Notes under the pieces: generated by a model
Told to the model about the DNA's origin: nothing
The model's database searches: none
Seen by the model: the letters and a program-made list of their open reading frames with translations, nothing else
In this document: positions 61,092 through 64,000 of the stretch, piece after piece
Numbering within the stretch: the stretch's first letter is position 1
Layout of the letters: every line of letters starts with the position of its first letter
Position numbers and translations under genes: made by a program
Assembly (NCBI GenBank): GCA_965220055.1
Contig: CBDCPE010000002.1
Coordinates: 62,001-126,000, forward strand
Reading direction: 5' to 3'
DNA length: 64,000 nucleotides
Source: Bin87 sp965220055
GTDB lineage: Bacteria; Chloroflexota; Dehalococcoidia; Lucifugimonadales; UBA3495

Positions 61092-61229
61092 TTATCTTTG
61101 GCAATGAATACCCTTTCTGAGCTGCGCATCAGGGTGCGAAAGCACTCCGACGGAGCACTCCTTTTACGCTTAAGGGGGGAGGGGTATCTAGGCCAATCTG
61201 CCCTGGAAAAGTCGATTGGCCTTTTCTTT
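61092..61229 (+). ncRNA. Candidate small RNA with terminator
   Basis: A hairpin GGCCAATC (61191-61198) / GATTGGCC (61214-61221) followed by TTTTCTTT forms a convincing terminator on the + strand, while all neighbouring genes run on the minus strand. Promoter-like TTGCTA (61070) and TTATCT (61092) with 16-base spacing lie upstream. The transcript would be about 120-130 nt, containing the repeat GCACTCCGACGGAGCACTCC. An ORF from 61104 runs through the terminator, so a non-coding RNA is favoured. Its position beside a replication gene suggests a copy-number or leader antisense RNA. Confidence 0.4.
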
Positions 61230-61235
61230 ATGTCA

Positions 61236-61457
61236 TCACGGGTGGTGTCCGTTCAATTTCTCCAGCCCGGGCTGGCCGCCATTATCCTGATCGCAATCCG
61301 GTTCGACCTCGCGCAGATAGTGGGCAATCGCTAGGCGAACTACCTCCGACGGCCTCAACCCATCGCGCTCTGCGATGCGCTCAATACGCTCGTAGCTTTT
61401 GATATCTACGCTGGCGCGCGCCTGTTTCCTTTTCGCTTTCGTGGTCGTCATCGTCAT
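61236..61457 (-). CDS. Ribbon-helix-helix (CopG-like) protein
   Basis: About 73 residues from the ATG at 61457; the longer frame to 61547 adds an unrelated head. RHH core: RASVDIKSYERIERIAERDGLRPSEVVRLAIAHYLREV (strand, two helices), then an acidic tail. Such proteins repress plasmid copy number or partition operons. It is separated by about 200 bases from the par pair. Confidence 0.65.
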   Translation of the reverse strand: MTMTTTKAKRKQARASVDIKSYERIERIAERDGLRPSEVVRLAIAHYLREVEPDCDQDNGGQPGLEKLNGHHP

Positions 61458-61655
61458 ACTCGAGGATTGTTTCGCTAGGCCACTTATCCCTTCGCTGTCA
61501 AAATTTATCATAAACGCGCTAAAAATAGCAAAGCGTTCAGATGACATAAACGATACTAACCGCCCGGTTTTGCGCTGTCAACCTTCCGAAAAATGGTTCG
61601 CACATTCGAGTGTCCGAAGGCCCGAATTTAGGCGTTGCCACTCTTGTGAGGACGG
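61458..61655. other. Spacer upstream of the RHH gene
   Basis: About 200 lower-GC bases with no gene; it probably holds the RHH gene's promoter and operator. Confidence 0.3.
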
Positions 61656-62021
61656 TCAGGTACCGGGTTGGCTTAAGCCTCGTCTGTCCAGCCACTCTTG
61701 GAACGCTTCTTCCGCAATGGCTGATAGTTTCATGTCGAGAATGGTCCCAGCGAGTTGTACATCTCGGCGCAGCTGTACGGTAAGGTACACGGTCAATCGT
61801 CGTTTGTTGGCCACGTCGTCGGCCTTAGACATCAACCCATAAGCCGACCGGCTTCTCCTCATCTCCCAGCCACGATTCTCCAGGAAGGCGCGGATGGTGT
61901 CGTCATCCATCTCCTCAATCGCGTTGGGGACGGGGTCTGCTTCAGGTTCTCCCAGTTCTCTTACTGCCGGCTGGCCTCGTTTCGTCAGGGCTTCCAGCGT
62001 CGTCACCTTTTCGTCAGGCAT
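61656..62021 (-). CDS. Small partition-partner protein (RHH-like C terminus)
   Basis: 121 residues. The acidic, probably flexible N terminus is followed by a C-terminal segment RRLTVYLTVQLRRDVQLAGTILDMKLSAIAEEAFQEWLDRRG that fits a ribbon-helix-helix fold. Its start overlaps the ParA stop by several bases, indicating coupling. In small type Ib par systems the ParA gene is followed by just such an RHH centromere-binding protein (ParG/omega-like). Alternative: an unrelated antitoxin-like RHH. Confidence 0.6.
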   Translation of the reverse strand: MPDEKVTTLEALTKRGQPAVRELGEPEADPVPNAIEEMDDDTIRAFLENRGWEMRRSRSAYGLMSKADDVANKRRLTVYLTVQLRRDVQLAGTILDMKLSAIAEEAFQEWLDRRGLSQPGT

Positions 62022-62694
62022 GAATCGGCTCCTTCACCGTCTGATGTTTGCTGCGGATGTCTATCCTTTTTTCTAGCCAACTCCAGAACGTCTGAATTTC
62101 TTCCGCCGCGGGGCTTCCGGGGGCATATTCGCATACCGCCTGTCCCGCTAGAGTGGCATCCCAGTGACTGACCCGTCTGACCAAAGCCACGGGCGCAATC
62201 TCTATACCCATGCCCGTGAGCGTTGTCAGCAGGATTTGGCGTCGCGCCTTGATAGCCGGGAGGTTGTTCGGCACCAGAATCATCTCCCAGTTATGTAATA
62301 TTCCCTTGTGGACCAGTTTGGCTGTGGTCATGATCTCGAATGGTGCTGCTGTGATCGGTATCAGCAACAGGTCCATGGCAGACAACGCCTGATCCATGGT
62401 GAATGTGTCAGCTCCCGGTAGGTCGCATATCACTAGGTCATACTTGTCGCCTTGCGATATCTGCCTCAGTGCCTCTATTCCTTCAATGGTGAGCGACCCT
62501 TTCACAACCTCGATCCGAGGCGCCTCTGGTCTCAGGCTGTTTCGGATGTCAATCTGCTCGATGATAGTCAACTGGGGGTCGAAGTCGCACAGTAGCGTTT
62601 TTAAGCCTGCAGATTCAGCCCGCTCGGCGGTGTTGAATGCCAGCAGGCTTTTGCCGGTGCCTCCTTTCCAGGAGGCGAACCCTATTGTTGTCAT
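62014..62694 (-). CDS. parA: ParA-family partition ATPase
   Basis: 226 residues. Deviant Walker A KGGTGKS with signature Lys10 and Lys15, LLCDFDPQLT (Walker A'), and Walker B YDLVICDLPGAD. No N-terminal HTH, so it is a small type Ib ParA. The C-terminal part keeps LILVPN...RRVSHWDATLAGQAVCEYAPGSPAAEEI. It works with the RHH partner to segregate DNA. A direct repeat begins exactly at its start codon and recurs 300 bases upstream. Confidence 0.85.
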   Translation of the reverse strand: MTTIGFASWKGGTGKSLLAFNTAERAESAGLKTLLCDFDPQLTIIEQIDIRNSLRPEAPRIEVVKGSLTIEGIEALRQISQGDKYDLVICDLPGADTFTMDQALSAMDLLLIPITAAPFEIMTTAKLVHKGILHNWEMILVPNNLPAIKARRQILLTTLTGMGIEIAPVALVRRVSHWDATLAGQAVCEYAPGSPAAEEIQTFWSWLEKRIDIRSKHQTVKEPIHA

Positions 62695-62873
62695 ACTCCC
62701 TGCCTTTGCCGCAGCTTTGGTGACTTATCACCACGAATGGGTGATTAGGCCAATGTGCCATTTCGGCAGTTTGCCTGTGCTCAGTATCAACTGATGGCTT
62801 GTGGGTAGATTAGCAAGGAGGTTGATCTTTGCGCTTAGCGCGTTTGCTGCAAGTTTCGCGTATTGTCCAAATG
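62692..62873. repeat. Direct repeat upstream of parA, copy 1
   Basis: About 180 bases immediately upstream of parA, repeated at 63000-63176. Both contain the small dyad GCGCT-T-AGCGC (62831-62841 and 63138-63148), and CAAGGAGGTTGATCTTTGC is identical in both. The region is a candidate centromere/operator. Confidence 0.8.
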
Positions 62874-62999
62874 CCAGCCCATCTACCGCCGGCACAGTTT
62901 GTCGGGAGCACTGCGACAATCAACTTCCGCCCGCGACGAGATCCCCAACTGGTTACTGAACTGACCGGCGAGCATCTCGTGCCAGATCTTGTTGTCGTC

Positions 63000-63176
63000 A
63001 TACTCCCTGCCTTTGCCGCGACTTTGATGATTTGTCACCATGAATGGGCGAATAAGCCAATGTGCCATTTCGGAGGTTTGCCTGTGTTCCGTATCACCAG
63101 TTGGCTTGCAGGTAGATTAGCAAGGAGGTTGATCTTTGCGCTTAGCGCGTTTGCTGCAAGTTTTGCGTGTCGTCCA
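63000..63176. repeat. Direct repeat upstream of parA, copy 2
   Basis: Second copy, including the start-like CAT and CTCCCTGCC. Between the copies a short minus-strand frame (NKIWHEMLAGQFSNQL...) may be a leftover of a second gene that once followed this copy. Confidence 0.75.
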
Positions 63177-63217
63177 AGGGCTCGAAACGACCTCCCGCGC
63201 CGGAAAAATATCCCCTC

Positions 63218-63254
63218 ATAAAAGTCTGATAAGAGCGATCTATCGGACTTTTAT
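63218..63254. promoter_or_regulatory. AT-rich dyad ATAAAAGTCTGATA / TATCGGACTTTTAT
   Basis: Fourteen-base arms with 13 matches and a 9-base loop, just beyond the parA upstream repeats. It could be a terminator or an operator/parS-like site at the edge of the module. Confidence 0.45.
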
Positions 63255-63302
63255 AGGTGGTCGATTTAGTCTGGACCGGCTGCTACTACGGAAGCGGACG
63301 TC

Positions 63303-63434
63303 ATGGTCATGGTGATGAACTGGAACATCGACATGCTCTGCCAGGCCGTGGAGGAACTGGTGGACATGGACGCCGACATGGCTCTCCTGCCGCGGACTGG
63401 TCAGCGTTGCCGGTCGATGACTGCAACTCCCTGA
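63303..63434 (+). pseudogene. Possible N-terminal fragment of an EEP-family nuclease
   Basis: A 43-residue frame: MNWNIDMLCQAVEELV and DADMALLP resemble the start of endonuclease/exonuclease/phosphatase proteins (NWNI ... ADVALLQE). It ends early and nothing further is homologous. Low confidence. Confidence 0.3.
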
Positions 63435-64000
63435 TTGACGTTCGCTGAGTACGACTGCAACTCAACTAGCCGGTATGGGGTCGAAGCCTGGTCTGATGAT
63501 CGCTTTCGCCGCCGCGGCGCCAGGGCGTGCGGGTCCTATGAGGTGAAAACAGAGTCTCTACGGGTCTCTACGCCCGACCAATTCGCGGGGAAACCGCCCC
63601 ATTGGGTCGATTCAGCACCCGTTCTAATTTTGTGGCGCTCCGGGAGCAAGGCCGATGCAGCACTGGCGGTGCGCCGCGTGGCCGATGACGGCCGAATGCT
63701 GGGTTCGCCACCGCATGAGCGGGAAGAATCAGAACACCCCCCCCGAAAAGGACCGAATTGCCCGATTCTGGCGCAAATCGTCGTCCTGAGAGCCGCGGAG
63801 TGGCCCAGAAGCCGGTCCAGGCGACCAATGGCCCCCTTGCCGTGGGAAAAGGATCCTCCGTTTTAGAACACGGCCCTTGCCGGCATCCGCTGGGCACCCT
63901 GTTGACCGCGGAGATGGTGTTGGAAGAGGAGGATCTGCCGACGCCAGTTGCTGAAGGTGCGCGGACGTCGCACTTCCCCACCTCAATCCGTGCCGGCTGA
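63435..64000. other. No supported gene
   Basis: Several overlapping frames exist on both strands, but none has a ribosome site or recognisable domain. No repeats stand out. Confidence 0.35.

Noticed and set aside
61104..61334. Small + strand ORF MNTLSELR...
   Set aside because: It would be translated through a strong terminator hairpin with T run; a non-coding RNA explains the region better.

Overview
The window looks chromosomal, from an uncultured, GC-rich free-living or host-associated bacterium. I lean to Chloroflexota (SAR202/Dehalococcoidia-like). The basis is inference: a DUF5679-NurA gene pair, a NYN-domain RNase, a replication-relaxation protein, very large secreted fibronectin-type proteins and TACAAT-like -10 elements. 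No rRNA, tRNA or CRISPR array was seen.

Layout. 1-2.0 kb: 3' part of a NACHT-type STAND ATPase (possible defence gene), of lower GC than its neighbours. 2.8-4.0 kb: ammonium transporter. 4.4-51.8 kb: a long repetitive region built from one recurring cassette. The cassette is a leftward unit of a proline-rich leader ORF of about 119 codons, whose 3' end contains a run of 12-13 C, followed by a giant signal-peptide-bearing extracellular protein (1,557-2,880 aa; FN3, Calx-beta, beta-propeller, LRR and other modules). In four places the sequence below the C run ends in an ATGA or GTGA stop/start overlap with the giant gene. At one locus a NarL-type sensor kinase and LuxR-type response regulator lie divergently; elsewhere pieces of that pair survive next to pieces of other cassettes. 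Intact and decayed cassettes are interleaved with a NYN/DUF5679/NurA block, a hydrolase, a serine recombinase with a standalone HsdR_N-like nuclease, an arylsulfotransferase-adhesin fusion, an IS4-type insertion sequence and three 183-bp MITEs. The IS and two of the MITEs sit in G runs, and one MITE marks the probable deletion of a whole giant gene.

52-58.4 kb: replication-relaxation protein, an OmpR/HAMP-kinase two-component pair, and a duplicated small-gene block. 58.5-63.3 kb: a plasmid-like module of lower GC, with an HNH nuclease, two large inverted repeats, a DnaA_N-like putative initiator, a candidate small RNA, two ribbon-helix-helix proteins and ParA, preceded by direct repeats. The last 600 bases hold no gene I can support.

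How it may work together (inference): the leader, C run and coupled start form a likely slippage-sensitive switch for expressing giant surface proteins. The divergent two-component pair is the natural candidate regulator. IS/MITE insertion into the same homopolymer, and recombination between copies, reshape the repertoire.
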